Source: Micromonospora eburnea
Lineage (GTDB): Bacteria; Actinomycetota; Actinomycetes; Mycobacteriales; Micromonosporaceae
Length of the DNA stretch: 64,000 nucleotides
Reading direction: 5' to 3'
NCBI RefSeq assembly: GCF_900090225.1
Contig: NZ_FMHY01000002.1
Coordinates: 4,464,001 to 4,528,000 of the forward strand
In this document: positions 42,901 through 49,560 of the stretch, piece by piece
How positions within the stretch are numbered: the first letter of the stretch is position 1
How the letters are laid out: each line of letters opens with the position of its first letter
The notes under the pieces: model-generated
Databases searched by the model: none
Told to the model about the DNA's origin: nothing
Seen by the model: the letters and a program-made list of their open reading frames with translations, nothing else
Position numbers and translations under genes: made by a program

Positions 42901-43042
42901 GGCGCTGCGCGGCGTCCTGCACATGCATCACAACCGCACCATCGGGGCGCGTCCGGAGACTGAGCAGCGTTCGTACGGTCTCGCCCGGGCAGCGGTGCAC
43001 TGGGATCAGAGTCGCAGGAGACACGATGCGCGCAACGCGTGA
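39911..43042 (+). CDS. Class I lantibiotic dehydratase (LanB), full length
   Basis: A 1043-residue enzyme that dehydrates Ser and Thr of the precursor through glutamyl-tRNA-dependent glutamylation and elimination. The N-terminal glutamylation domain covers about 1-740 (RYLLRMSARATPFGLLAGV near residue 97; DRISLMRPRAEP) and the C-terminal elimination domain about 755-1020 (SQWVFAKVYLAAAQQDELLA; WFYIRYADPEPHLRLRFHIE). Both parts are fused, unlike split thiopeptide LanB pairs. ATG 39911 is close to the family start (YQAAEMALVRASLLRRT). Its end overlaps lanC 1 by 17 bases. It is the only dehydratase in the cluster, so it should act on both precursors. Confidence 0.92.
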   Translation: MNNPKQRYQAAEMALVRASLLRRTGGAVTRAAIDPDDPRQDADAVRYLRELTADPVVREALAVSSPSLDRTLHKIENGIAVDHARLRRSVYATTRYLLRMSARATPFGLLAGVAVAEVGQQAKVRIGAAPGKGVRPDSSWLHAIVTDLERRPEVLNAVTVAASDLTLLRGDRISLMRPRAEPGRDGGHEVSVRLTPAVREALAHSRLPIPYPRLVAQLLDRFPGTRPATVENVLGELLTHGFLVSDLRPPPHEVDPLGYLVDRLAASGAPELRQLRVLREYLERYSQTPLGHGLGQWRALRDSARELRTAETVVAVDLALDVDVRLPRVVTAELEGAADALWRLGDERTRNRHLTQYHAEVVARYGQGRLVPLLELLDPQAGLGPPATYRFPPSTREAPAENPGHNRRDELRYALAQEALHDAGELVLDDEMIEALAGPVSEDPPSAVEMYGQLCAPSVAAIDAGDFRFILSAMSGALATGATFGRFVYLFGQQGAEVGSMVRRAAASAAGSEALLAQLTAAPLNDQHRNVMQVPMMLPYRVPASGYVDRGDPAVIAVEDLLVGADNHRLYLVSRSHGREVSVTTPHMLNPTSTMTNAARFIGEIAHSGDRLWHGWQWGQIDRLPHLPRVRYGRTVLSPARWRTDPRLNDERHTWPQWERLFQRWRTRVRIPDRVLLTEGDNHLALDLNVPLHLRLLRQELRRKLTVVLVEDLTSSDEMTGWLDGYANEIVVPLVGAGSRVRPPTAAPVSHAATAPRRYPPGSQWVFAKVYLAAAQQDELLARQLPTLLESVPELVDRWFYIRYADPEPHLRLRFHIEAGVETSDAAANVLDLVCGWAERLRASNQVRGVVLDTYEPEWHRYGGPEAMAPAERLFRADSEAAIVELQLRAAGAIDLSPELLAAASYLDLLRHLHGPGWQEWLLDAYPRRLSDEVPKAARSSARRVLDPSGDWNVLTSSPGGRQLLEAWRHRARAATDYGDRLRSLWAQEDSGVVWDEALRGVLHMHHNRTIGARPETEQRSYGLARAAVHWDQSRRRHDARNA

Positions 43043-44339
43043 ACGGGCCGCCCAGATGGCCGGGGAGATCGCGGATCGGCTGGCCGACCCCGGCGGGGTC
43101 GTCACCACTGTGCTGGCGCCGGACAATCTCGACCACGTACCCGGATTTCCTCCTCGTCACCCCTGGCGGCCGGCGGCGCTGGCCAGCGGTCACCCAGGGA
43201 TCGCGCTCCTGTTCAGCGAGCTTGACCGGGCGGACGACCGGGCCACGATGCATGCCCACCTGAGTGCCGCGGTGGACGGTCTCCAGGCCGGTGACACTGG
43301 CCTGTTCGGGGGACTCGCCGGAATCGGCATCGCGGCGAGTTTCGGCGCGCGTCGCCCCGGCGAGTACGCGGGCCTGCTACGCGAGATCGACGACCGCGTC
43401 GCGGCCGAGGTCGAGGCGTTGCTGGGGCCTGAACATGCTCGCCTCGCGGCGGGTGCCCGCGGTACCAGTATGGGCAGCTTCGACCTGATTTCCGGCGTCA
43501 CCGGGCTGGGGCGGTATCTGCTGCACCGCCACGAGACCGACGAGACGCTCGCAACGATCCTCACCTACCTGGTGAGGCTCACTGAGCCGATCACCGTCGA
43601 CGGAGCGACGGTCGCCGGATGGTGGACACCGGGCAGCCCGTCGCTGCTCACCCGGGAGCACCCGCGTTACGCGAGGGGTCACATCAACGTCGGCCAGGCA
43701 CACGGGATCGCGGGACCGCTGGCGCTACTGGCACTGGCGTACGAGGCTGGTGTGACAGTGCCCGGTCACGAGACGGCGATGGACCGCATCTGCACCTGGT
43801 TGGCGTCGCAGCTGCGCACCGACAACGGCGACACGTACTGGCCGTCAGCGGTCTCGCTCGCCGAGGAGATGACGGGCGTTCCAGACGGACCTTCCGGCGA
43901 CCGGTCGGCATGGTGCTACGGCACACCCGGTGTGGCACACAGCCTGCACCTCGCGGGGCGCACACTCCACCGGCCCGCACTGCAACAGGAGGCACTCGCT
44001 CTGCTCTGGCATTCGGTCGACCGAGCGGAGCGCGCCGGGGCGCTCGACGACGCGAACCTGTGCCACGGCTGGGGCGGGCTGCTGACCCTCGTCTGTCAGG
44101 TGGCCGGGCAGGACCGCAGTCGCCCCTGGCAGCGACTGGCCGACCGGCTCGCCGAGCGGACCATGTCGTGGTACCTGCCCCAGGTGCCGTTCGGCGTCCG
44201 TCACGAACCGCTCGGCGGCAAACTCGCTCGCCATCGACCGGGCTTCCTGGAGGGGGCTGCGGGCGTGGCACTAGCGCTGCACGTGTATGCCACCGCCAGG
44301 GTCGGTGGTCCGGGAGCAGCGGCCCTGTTGCTCGGGTAG
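43026..44339 (+). CDS. Lanthionine synthetase C family protein 1
   Basis: A 437-residue LanC cyclase that forms thioether rings. Zinc ligands are Cys297 (AWCYGTPG), Cys346 and His347 (NLCHGWGG); His226 in GQAHGIAGP matches the catalytic His of NisC. Start ATG 43026 lies inside the end of lanB, so the two are translationally coupled. Its stop is 20 bases from the stop of the convergent SARP gene. It is the cyclase most tightly tied to the dehydratase. Confidence 0.92.
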   Translation: MRATRERAAQMAGEIADRLADPGGVVTTVLAPDNLDHVPGFPPRHPWRPAALASGHPGIALLFSELDRADDRATMHAHLSAAVDGLQAGDTGLFGGLAGIGIAASFGARRPGEYAGLLREIDDRVAAEVEALLGPEHARLAAGARGTSMGSFDLISGVTGLGRYLLHRHETDETLATILTYLVRLTEPITVDGATVAGWWTPGSPSLLTREHPRYARGHINVGQAHGIAGPLALLALAYEAGVTVPGHETAMDRICTWLASQLRTDNGDTYWPSAVSLAEEMTGVPDGPSGDRSAWCYGTPGVAHSLHLAGRTLHRPALQQEALALLWHSVDRAERAGALDDANLCHGWGGLLTLVCQVAGQDRSRPWQRLADRLAERTMSWYLPQVPFGVRHEPLGGKLARHRPGFLEGAAGVALALHVYATARVGGPGAAALLLG

Positions 44340-44359
44340 GCCGGACGGCTTCGAGCCGC

Positions 44360-45247
44360 TCACCGCCGATGGGATTGCCAGGCTGACCTGCACACCTCGC
44401 CGCGCAGGATCGCACCGGCCAGATCCTGCAGCTCCCGACAGGGGTCGATACCCAACTCGTCGCCGAGTGTCCGTCGTGCACGGGTGTAGGCGTTCAACGC
44501 CTCCGCCTGCCGCCCCGAGCGATACAACGCCACCATGAGCTGGCCCCACGCCCGTTCTCGAAGCGGGTGCAGAATCGTCAACTGGCTCAGCTCGGCGATC
44601 AACTCGCGGTGGCGTCCGAGTGCCAATTCGAGGTCCAGGCGTTCCTCCGCCGCGTCGAGTCTGACCTCTTCGAGGCGCTTCGCCTCCGCGCGAACCGCTC
44701 TGCCGGATATTCCCTGGAAGGCCGGCCCTCGCCACAGCGCGTCCGCCGTACGGAAGACTCGCACGGCATCCTCGTAGGCGCGTTGTCCGGCATGGCGGCG
44801 GGCGTCGGCGACCTGCGCCTCGAAACGCCGGCTGTCGACGCTGTCATCACCGAAGCAGAGCAGGTAGCCAGGAAAACGACTCACGAGTGGGCTGCCCGGT
44901 ACGTCAGCAAGCCGAAAAGCGCGACGGATTTCGGCGACGACGTTCTGTACCTGCTGGCGCGCGGAGGCGGGAGTCCTTTCCGGCCACAGGTCGTCAATCA
45001 GCTGTTCGGTGGCGACCACACTACCGGCGCGCGCCGCCAGCGCGGCCAACAGGGACTGGTGACGAGGGCCGCCGATGGCCGCTCTTCGTCGCGTCCCCCA
45101 GACCTCGAGCGTGCCCAGCAGCCCCAGCCGGTACGAGACCCGCCGGTCCTCCAACGTTCCCGCACGCCCGCCTTCCGTATGCCGCTGGCGGCTCTGGGAC
45201 GTCACGTCGCGTCGTAGCTGGCTGATCGACAAGTCGTGCCCTCTCAT
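44360..45247 (-). CDS. SARP family transcriptional regulator (BTAD domain)
   Basis: A regulator of about 295 residues. The OmpR-like DNA-binding domain reads YRLGLLGTLEVWG then HQSLLAALAARAGSVVATEQ, LIDDLWPERTPASARQQVQN and the end SRFPGYLLCF; the BTAD domain follows with RRFEAQVADARRH, LRERAWGQLMVALYRSGRQA and TLGDELGIDPCRELQDL. There is no ATPase domain, so it is a small SARP. The start is uncertain: ATG 45247 is used here, TTG 45154 is closer to the usual family start, and the extension beyond 45360 is a transposase relic. It is a probable activator of the lanthipeptide genes. Confidence 0.85.
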   Translation of the reverse strand: MRGHDLSISQLRRDVTSQSRQRHTEGGRAGTLEDRRVSYRLGLLGTLEVWGTRRRAAIGGPRHQSLLAALAARAGSVVATEQLIDDLWPERTPASARQQVQNVVAEIRRAFRLADVPGSPLVSRFPGYLLCFGDDSVDSRRFEAQVADARRHAGQRAYEDAVRVFRTADALWRGPAFQGISGRAVRAEAKRLEEVRLDAAEERLDLELALGRHRELIAELSQLTILHPLRERAWGQLMVALYRSGRQAEALNAYTRARRTLGDELGIDPCRELQDLAGAILRGEVCRSAWQSHRR

Positions 45248-45359
45248 TCTGCTCGCACCAGTGTCTCGGCAGTTGACGGGGCCCCAGGTTCGCCCGGTCC
45301 GGCGAACTCGTTTCCGGACTGGGCCCCATTGCCTGTGAACTGACCACCCCGTCACCAGT

Positions 45360-45575
45360 GGCTCAAGCTTTCGGTTCGCCTGAGGGGGCGAGCAACACCA
45401 TTCGGCCACCTCCGAAGTGGTGGCTTCGTAGCGGACGACGAGTTCGTCGGGTCGGGTGGCCAGGGCCGCGGCGGGGTTTGAACCGGTTGATGCCGCACCC
45501 GACGGCGTGGCGCTGTCGGTAGGCGTCGGGGCCGGGGCGGGTGGCTGGCCGCCGGCGGCGGCGTCCGGCGGTCAG
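45360..45575 (-). pseudogene. IS5-family transposase fragment (C-terminal)
   Basis: The minus strand encodes DAYRQRHAVGCGINRFK, a typical DDE end (family AYRQRHAVECGINRLKRHRA), and then continues in another frame with ALATRPDELVVRYEATTSEV, the next conserved block of the same family. At least one frame shift joins the two, and no inverted-repeat ends or other catalytic part is present. The SARP open frame runs into this fragment from below, which explains its long open 5' extension. Confidence 0.7.
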
Positions 45576-45875
45576 AGGGTCGGCAGTGCTTTTCGGACGC
45601 GTCGGCACGAGACGGCAACCCGGTAACGACCTGCTGCCATACGTGGCCGCGAGGTCTCCGATATTCGGGTTCCTCCTGGCCGATGAACCCTCTACCGGAG
45701 ACCCCGCTGACCATCGATCACTGACCTGCCGCACCCGACGTCGAGGCAGTTTCCAAGCCTCAACCGAGTACGCGGTCGGCTGGTTGGCGTTCCTGCGTTT
45801 GCTGGCCGCCCCTACCGACGTCGCGCAGCCCGCTCTCGTGCAGGAATCCTCGCCAGCCCGGCCCGGACTGGTCGA

Positions 45876-46049
45876 TCAGTATTTTTCCCACGGCTTGTAC
45901 GCAGGTACGGATTCGCTGACATTGGCCTGCACGGTGTCCGTGGGCGCAGCAGTGGTACTTTCAGCCGCCGATGCCGGGGCCAGTGGGATCAGCGCGATAG
46001 CCAGGCCGGCCATGGTGGCCGACAGCCTCCGCTTGGTGTGGGTGCTCAT
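45876..46049 (-). CDS. Small secreted peptide
   Basis: A 57-residue protein with a clear signal peptide: basic start MSTHTKRR, hydrophobic core MAGLAIALIPLAPASA, cleavage probably after ASAA near residue 29. The mature part is about 28 residues, Thr/Val-rich, without Cys, ending in PAYKPWEKY. ATG 46049 is supported by GGAAGGACAATT. It is flanked by two transposase relics and lies between the lanthipeptide and polyketide clusters. I do not recognise a family. A signalling, antimicrobial or wall-associated role is speculation. Confidence 0.65.
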   Translation of the reverse strand: MSTHTKRRLSATMAGLAIALIPLAPASAAESTTAAPTDTVQANVSESVPAYKPWEKY

Positions 46050-46242
46050 AATTGTCCTTCCGTCGGAACCGTTTGAACCGGAATGCGCTGAACCGGCCAA
46101 GCGGCTACTGGCTGCTTCAGCACCACAAGGGTTCAGCCTCGCCCCGGCGGCCAGCAATGCATTTCGCCCATACCCGAATAGTCGCGTCGCATCCTGTTTC
46201 GGCGGCGGCCACCGCATAAAGCTCCAACTCCGGTTATCGGTC

Positions 46243-46430
46243 AGTGCGGGCGACGCCGATCTCGAACCCGGCGGCGAGCCGGGTGCGGGTGTCGCCGTTG
46301 CTCAGGTGGGCCAGGGCGAGCAGCGCCGGCCGGCCGGGGTCGAGGCGCCCGCCACCGACGGTGCGCTCGGATGAGGTCAGCGAGGTGGTTCAGGTGCGGC
46401 TGGACAGCGGGATCGTGGAGGGGTGATACC
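46243..46430 (-). pseudogene. Transposase fragment (N-terminal, helix-turn-helix part)
   Basis: Three frame pieces on the minus strand reconstruct a DDE-transposase start: STIPLSSRT, then LNHLADLIRAHRR after a one-base loss, then RLDPGRPALLALAHLSNGDT and TRLAAGFEIGVAR. Such an order is that of transposases with an N-terminal HTH_Tnp_4 domain. No catalytic part follows; the sequence ends at about 46243. It is a second decayed element, of a different family from the fragment at 45360. Confidence 0.65.
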
Positions 46431-46642
46431 GCCAGGCGAGGCTCCCGGTCGGGGCACCGTGTGGTCTTACCCGGGCCCTCGCCATCATCGGTCTCCGCGG
46501 GAAAACTCGGCACCGTCAAAATGCCGTTACCCAACTGCGTGGCCGCCGATGTGCAGCGGTCACCAGTGAGCTGCACACCATCATCGGAGTCACCGTCAGG
46601 CGAATGACCCCGCGACACGCGTGGACGGCGGGCCCGGTGCGG

Positions 46643-47821
46643 TCATCGCACCACCATCGTCGGCTCGGCCCGGTGCGCCCGCTGGTGGCATTCCAGCCGG
46701 CGCGCCCGTGCCCGCACGAGGCCCGCCAGCCGGCCGAGATCCGGCCCGTCCCCGCCGCGAGTGGTCCTGCCCGCCACCGCCACCGTCGCCCGGCCGACGG
46801 CCAGGTCCATGTCGTCCGGCGCGACCACCTCGTCGGCCAGTCCCCGGCCCACCATCGCCTCCGCGTCGAGCCGTACCAGCGCGGCATCCTCGTCGGACAC
46901 CGGCAGCGCGGCGTGGGCGTCCGCGGCGACCAGCACCCGGTCGAAGGCGGCCAGCGCCTCGGCGCCGCAGCCGATCGCCACGGTGTCGACCGCGGCCACC
47001 CAGGGCTTGCGAAGCGGCGCGGACCGCTGCGGGGTAGCCAGCCCGTAGGCCACCTTGGCGAGGACACCGAACTCGCGGCGGAGCACGAAGCCGCCGAGCG
47101 TCACCGCTCCCCGGCGCAGCCCGGCCGGATCAACGCCGGCACTGAAGACGCGACAGGTGCCGTCCCCGGGCCGCCGGACGGTTCCGCCCCGCAGCACCGC
47201 CACCCGGACTTCGTCGTCCAGCAGCGCGAGGTCCACAGCGACCTCGAGGTCCGCCACGGAGACGTCGTCCTCCGCGTTGCCCGCGCCGGGATTGGTCAGG
47301 AACACGTGCGCGGCCGAGCCTCTCCGGCGGATCCGGGCCCGGCCCAGGTCGACGCTTGCGGTGCGTTGGAACTCGTCGAGCAGCCGCCGCGCTCGCTGCG
47401 TCGGTGCCCGCATGGCGTCGACGATCAGCGGCCCGGCGTCGGCGTCGGCCAGCAGCGCCGCGATGAACGACGCCTGATCGGTGTACGCGGGTGCTTCGGC
47501 CGGCACCAGTTCCGGGAAGAGCGTGCCGCCCAGGCGAAGCAGGTCCGACATGCGGGGCGCCGGGTGAAGCCGGGCGATCCGACGATGGACCTCGCCCGCG
47601 TGGCGGGCCAGAAACAGGGACCGGGCAGCCAGGCATTCCTCGTCGATGCACCGGGCGGTCAACTGATGTTGAGCATTACGGGCGTGAGTCGGAGGTAGCG
47701 CCGCCAGCAGTCCCGCCCCCTCCTGGAGATGCGCTTCCAGCCGGGGCCGGTCGACGTCGAGTCCACCGTCGAAGGTCGGCGAGCCGGCGAGCCAGTAGGC
47801 GAATGCGGGTGCGCTCGTCAT
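46643..47821 (-). CDS. DpgC-like enoyl-CoA hydratase-fold dioxygenase homologue
   Basis: A 392-residue crotonase-fold protein resembling DpgC, the cofactor-free 3,5-dihydroxyphenylacetyl-CoA dioxygenase. Shared segments are GLLAALPPTHAR, NAEDDVSVADLEVAVDLALL, VFSAGVDPAGL, VAYGLATPQR and KPWVAAVDTVAIG. Two differences stand out from DpgC as I remember it. The GGGMQ loop reads GCGAE, and about 23 residues after ADAHAALPVSDE, which normally contain the PGAA block, are missing in frame. Activity may therefore be changed or lost. ATG 47821 overlaps the stop of the DUF5988-like gene (TGATG), so the two are coupled. The gene ends the PKS operon. Confidence 0.8.
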   Translation of the reverse strand: MTSAPAFAYWLAGSPTFDGGLDVDRPRLEAHLQEGAGLLAALPPTHARNAQHQLTARCIDEECLAARSLFLARHAGEVHRRIARLHPAPRMSDLLRLGGTLFPELVPAEAPAYTDQASFIAALLADADAGPLIVDAMRAPTQRARRLLDEFQRTASVDLGRARIRRRGSAAHVFLTNPGAGNAEDDVSVADLEVAVDLALLDDEVRVAVLRGGTVRRPGDGTCRVFSAGVDPAGLRRGAVTLGGFVLRREFGVLAKVAYGLATPQRSAPLRKPWVAAVDTVAIGCGAEALAAFDRVLVAADAHAALPVSDEDAALVRLDAEAMVGRGLADEVVAPDDMDLAVGRATVAVAGRTTRGGDGPDLGRLAGLVRARARRLECHQRAHRAEPTMVVR

Positions 47822-48048
47822 CACTCCGCGATCCGGGTGCGCCCGATCCAGCGGAACAGCGAGGAGCCGTCCGCCGTCGTCTCGCCGTCCACCTTCCGGA
47901 AATGCTCGTGGCCGCCGTAGTGGCAGACCTTGACGGTGTCGGTGAGCGGGTCGACCCGGCGCCGGCGCTGCTCCTGCGGCAGAGTGTCCGGGCCACCCTC
48001 GAGAACGACATCCAACGCGCCTGCGGCGCTGTCGACCGAATTGTCCAT
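47821..48048 (-). CDS. DUF5988-like small protein
   Basis: A 75-residue acidic protein. A short helical start (DNSVDSAAGALDVVLEGGPD) is followed by DPLTDTVKVCHYGGHEHFRK and ends in FRWIGRTRIAE, a pattern I associate with DUF5988 proteins that sit in polyketide clusters. ATG 48048 has GGGAGGCAAGC. It overlaps the start of the DpgC-like gene by one base, so translation is coupled and the two may act together. The role is unknown; a small adaptor or chaperone for the PKS-associated enzyme is a guess. Confidence 0.65.
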   Translation of the reverse strand: MDNSVDSAAGALDVVLEGGPDTLPQEQRRRRVDPLTDTVKVCHYGGHEHFRKVDGETTADGSSLFRWIGRTRIAE

Positions 48049-48155
48049 AGCTTGCCTCCCGTGCCTGAGCTTGGTCCGCGACGGTGCGATATCTCTCTTT
48101 TCGACCGTAGGAGAGGTCGTTTGCCGGCCCAACCCTTAACTCCGCGACGCGGCCC

Positions 48156-49541
48156 CTATCCAACCGACTGCGCGTTCCGGCCCCGATCCCGTTCGGCCAG
48201 CACGACATCCGCAGCGGCCCGCACGCCGCCGGCCGCCCGCAACTCACCGGCCCAGAACTCCGCTCGCCGGGCGTAACGGTCCTCGCGCAGCACGGTCGTG
48301 ACAGCGTCGGTCAGCCGGTCCCCGAGGTCCTGCGCGGCGTAGGGGACAGTGCGGCCGGCGCCGGCCTCGGTCACCCGGGCGGCCAGGTCATGACAGTCCA
48401 TCCAGAACGGCATCACGACCTGCGGCTTGCCGAACGCGAGCGCCTCGTGGACCGCGTTGCCGCCACCGTGGTTGACGAAGACCCGCACGCTCGGATGGGC
48501 CAGCACCCCCAACTGCGACGGCACCCAGCTCTCCACCCGCAGGTTCGGTGGCAGCTCGGCGGGCAGCAGCCGCTGCTGATCCCTCGGCAGTTTCCAGAGC
48601 ACGTGATGCTCCGGCCCCAGCCGCGCCGCGAGCTCCAGCACGCCCGCAACCTGCCGCTGCGACACGCGCGCAATGGTGCCCAGGCCGACGTAGACGACCG
48701 AGGGGTGTGCCGCCAGCCAGGCACCGAGCTCCGAGCCGGCCGGGATGCCATCCTCCTCCGATCGCACGATCGGCCCGACCATCCGCACCCGGTCGTCGAC
48801 CGGGAACGGCACCTCCAGGCCAAAGATCGAGGTCACCAGCACAGCAGCTGCGGCGTCGGCATACCGGGACGGCAGCGCGGCGGGATTGCGTACGCCCGCG
48901 GCCTTGCGGCGGCGCGCCGCCGCGACCATCGGCAGCAGCGTGCCCGGCCGCAGGAGAACGCCCCGGGTGCCGATCCGGAAGAGCACGTTGGCGATCCGCT
49001 GGGTGGTGGTCATGGCGGCCGGCAGCCCGGAGAAGGGCGTCGGGTACGACCACGGCAGCCGCTCCGAATAGACGCCGCTGACCGGCACCGGCACCGTCAG
49101 CACGTACGGGATCCGGCGTGTCATCGCCGCGTCGATCGCCCACGGCGTACACAGATCGATGACCGCCAGCGCCGGGCGGACCTGGTCGAGGACCGCCAGG
49201 GCGCGGCGGTACTGCTGGTCGGCGTACCCGTGGTCGATGTTGCGGGTGATGAACGCGGCGAAGCTGCGTAGCCGCGACGGGCCGGCCATCGACCGCAGTA
49301 CGGCGTCGTCCCACTTGGTCGGGTCCAGCTCCGGCTTGTACCGCCCGAACGACACGAACCGCACCGGCCCGGTCCCCGGCAGGGCGGCGACGTCGTCCCG
49401 GCGGTCATCGGTGGACGCGAACCAGAGGTCGTCGACGCCGCGCTCGGCGAGCTCGGCGGCGACCGCCAGCAACGGGTTGATCAGCCCGGCGCTGGGCAGG
49501 GCCGCGAAAAGAATGCGGCCGGGGTGAGGGTGGGTGGGCAC
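48156..49541 (-). CDS. UGT/MGT-type glycosyltransferase
   Basis: A 461-residue GT-B enzyme of the macrolide glycosyltransferase group. The start RILFAALPSAGLINPLLAVA has the usual Ser/Gly acceptor-side loop. The C-terminal sugar-nucleotide-binding part carries RVESWVPSQLGVLAHPSVRV, FVNHGGGNAVHEALAFGKPQ and VMPFWMDCHDLAARVTEAGA. The first His of the usual catalytic pair is not obvious. GTG 49541 follows AGGAG and lies 19 bases after the PKS stop. It should glycosylate the polyketide. No deoxysugar genes are visible in the window. Confidence 0.88.
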   Translation of the reverse strand: MPTHPHPGRILFAALPSAGLINPLLAVAAELAERGVDDLWFASTDDRRDDVAALPGTGPVRFVSFGRYKPELDPTKWDDAVLRSMAGPSRLRSFAAFITRNIDHGYADQQYRRALAVLDQVRPALAVIDLCTPWAIDAAMTRRIPYVLTVPVPVSGVYSERLPWSYPTPFSGLPAAMTTTQRIANVLFRIGTRGVLLRPGTLLPMVAAARRRKAAGVRNPAALPSRYADAAAAVLVTSIFGLEVPFPVDDRVRMVGPIVRSEEDGIPAGSELGAWLAAHPSVVYVGLGTIARVSQRQVAGVLELAARLGPEHHVLWKLPRDQQRLLPAELPPNLRVESWVPSQLGVLAHPSVRVFVNHGGGNAVHEALAFGKPQVVMPFWMDCHDLAARVTEAGAGRTVPYAAQDLGDRLTDAVTTVLREDRYARRAEFWAGELRAAGGVRAAADVVLAERDRGRNAQSVG

Positions 49542-49560
49542 GGGGGCATCTCCTGTCTGC

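Noticed and set aside
45248..45409. N-terminal extension of the SARP gene
   Set aside because: The extension runs into the transposase relic (AEWCCSPPQANRKLEP), so the open frame there is accidental.
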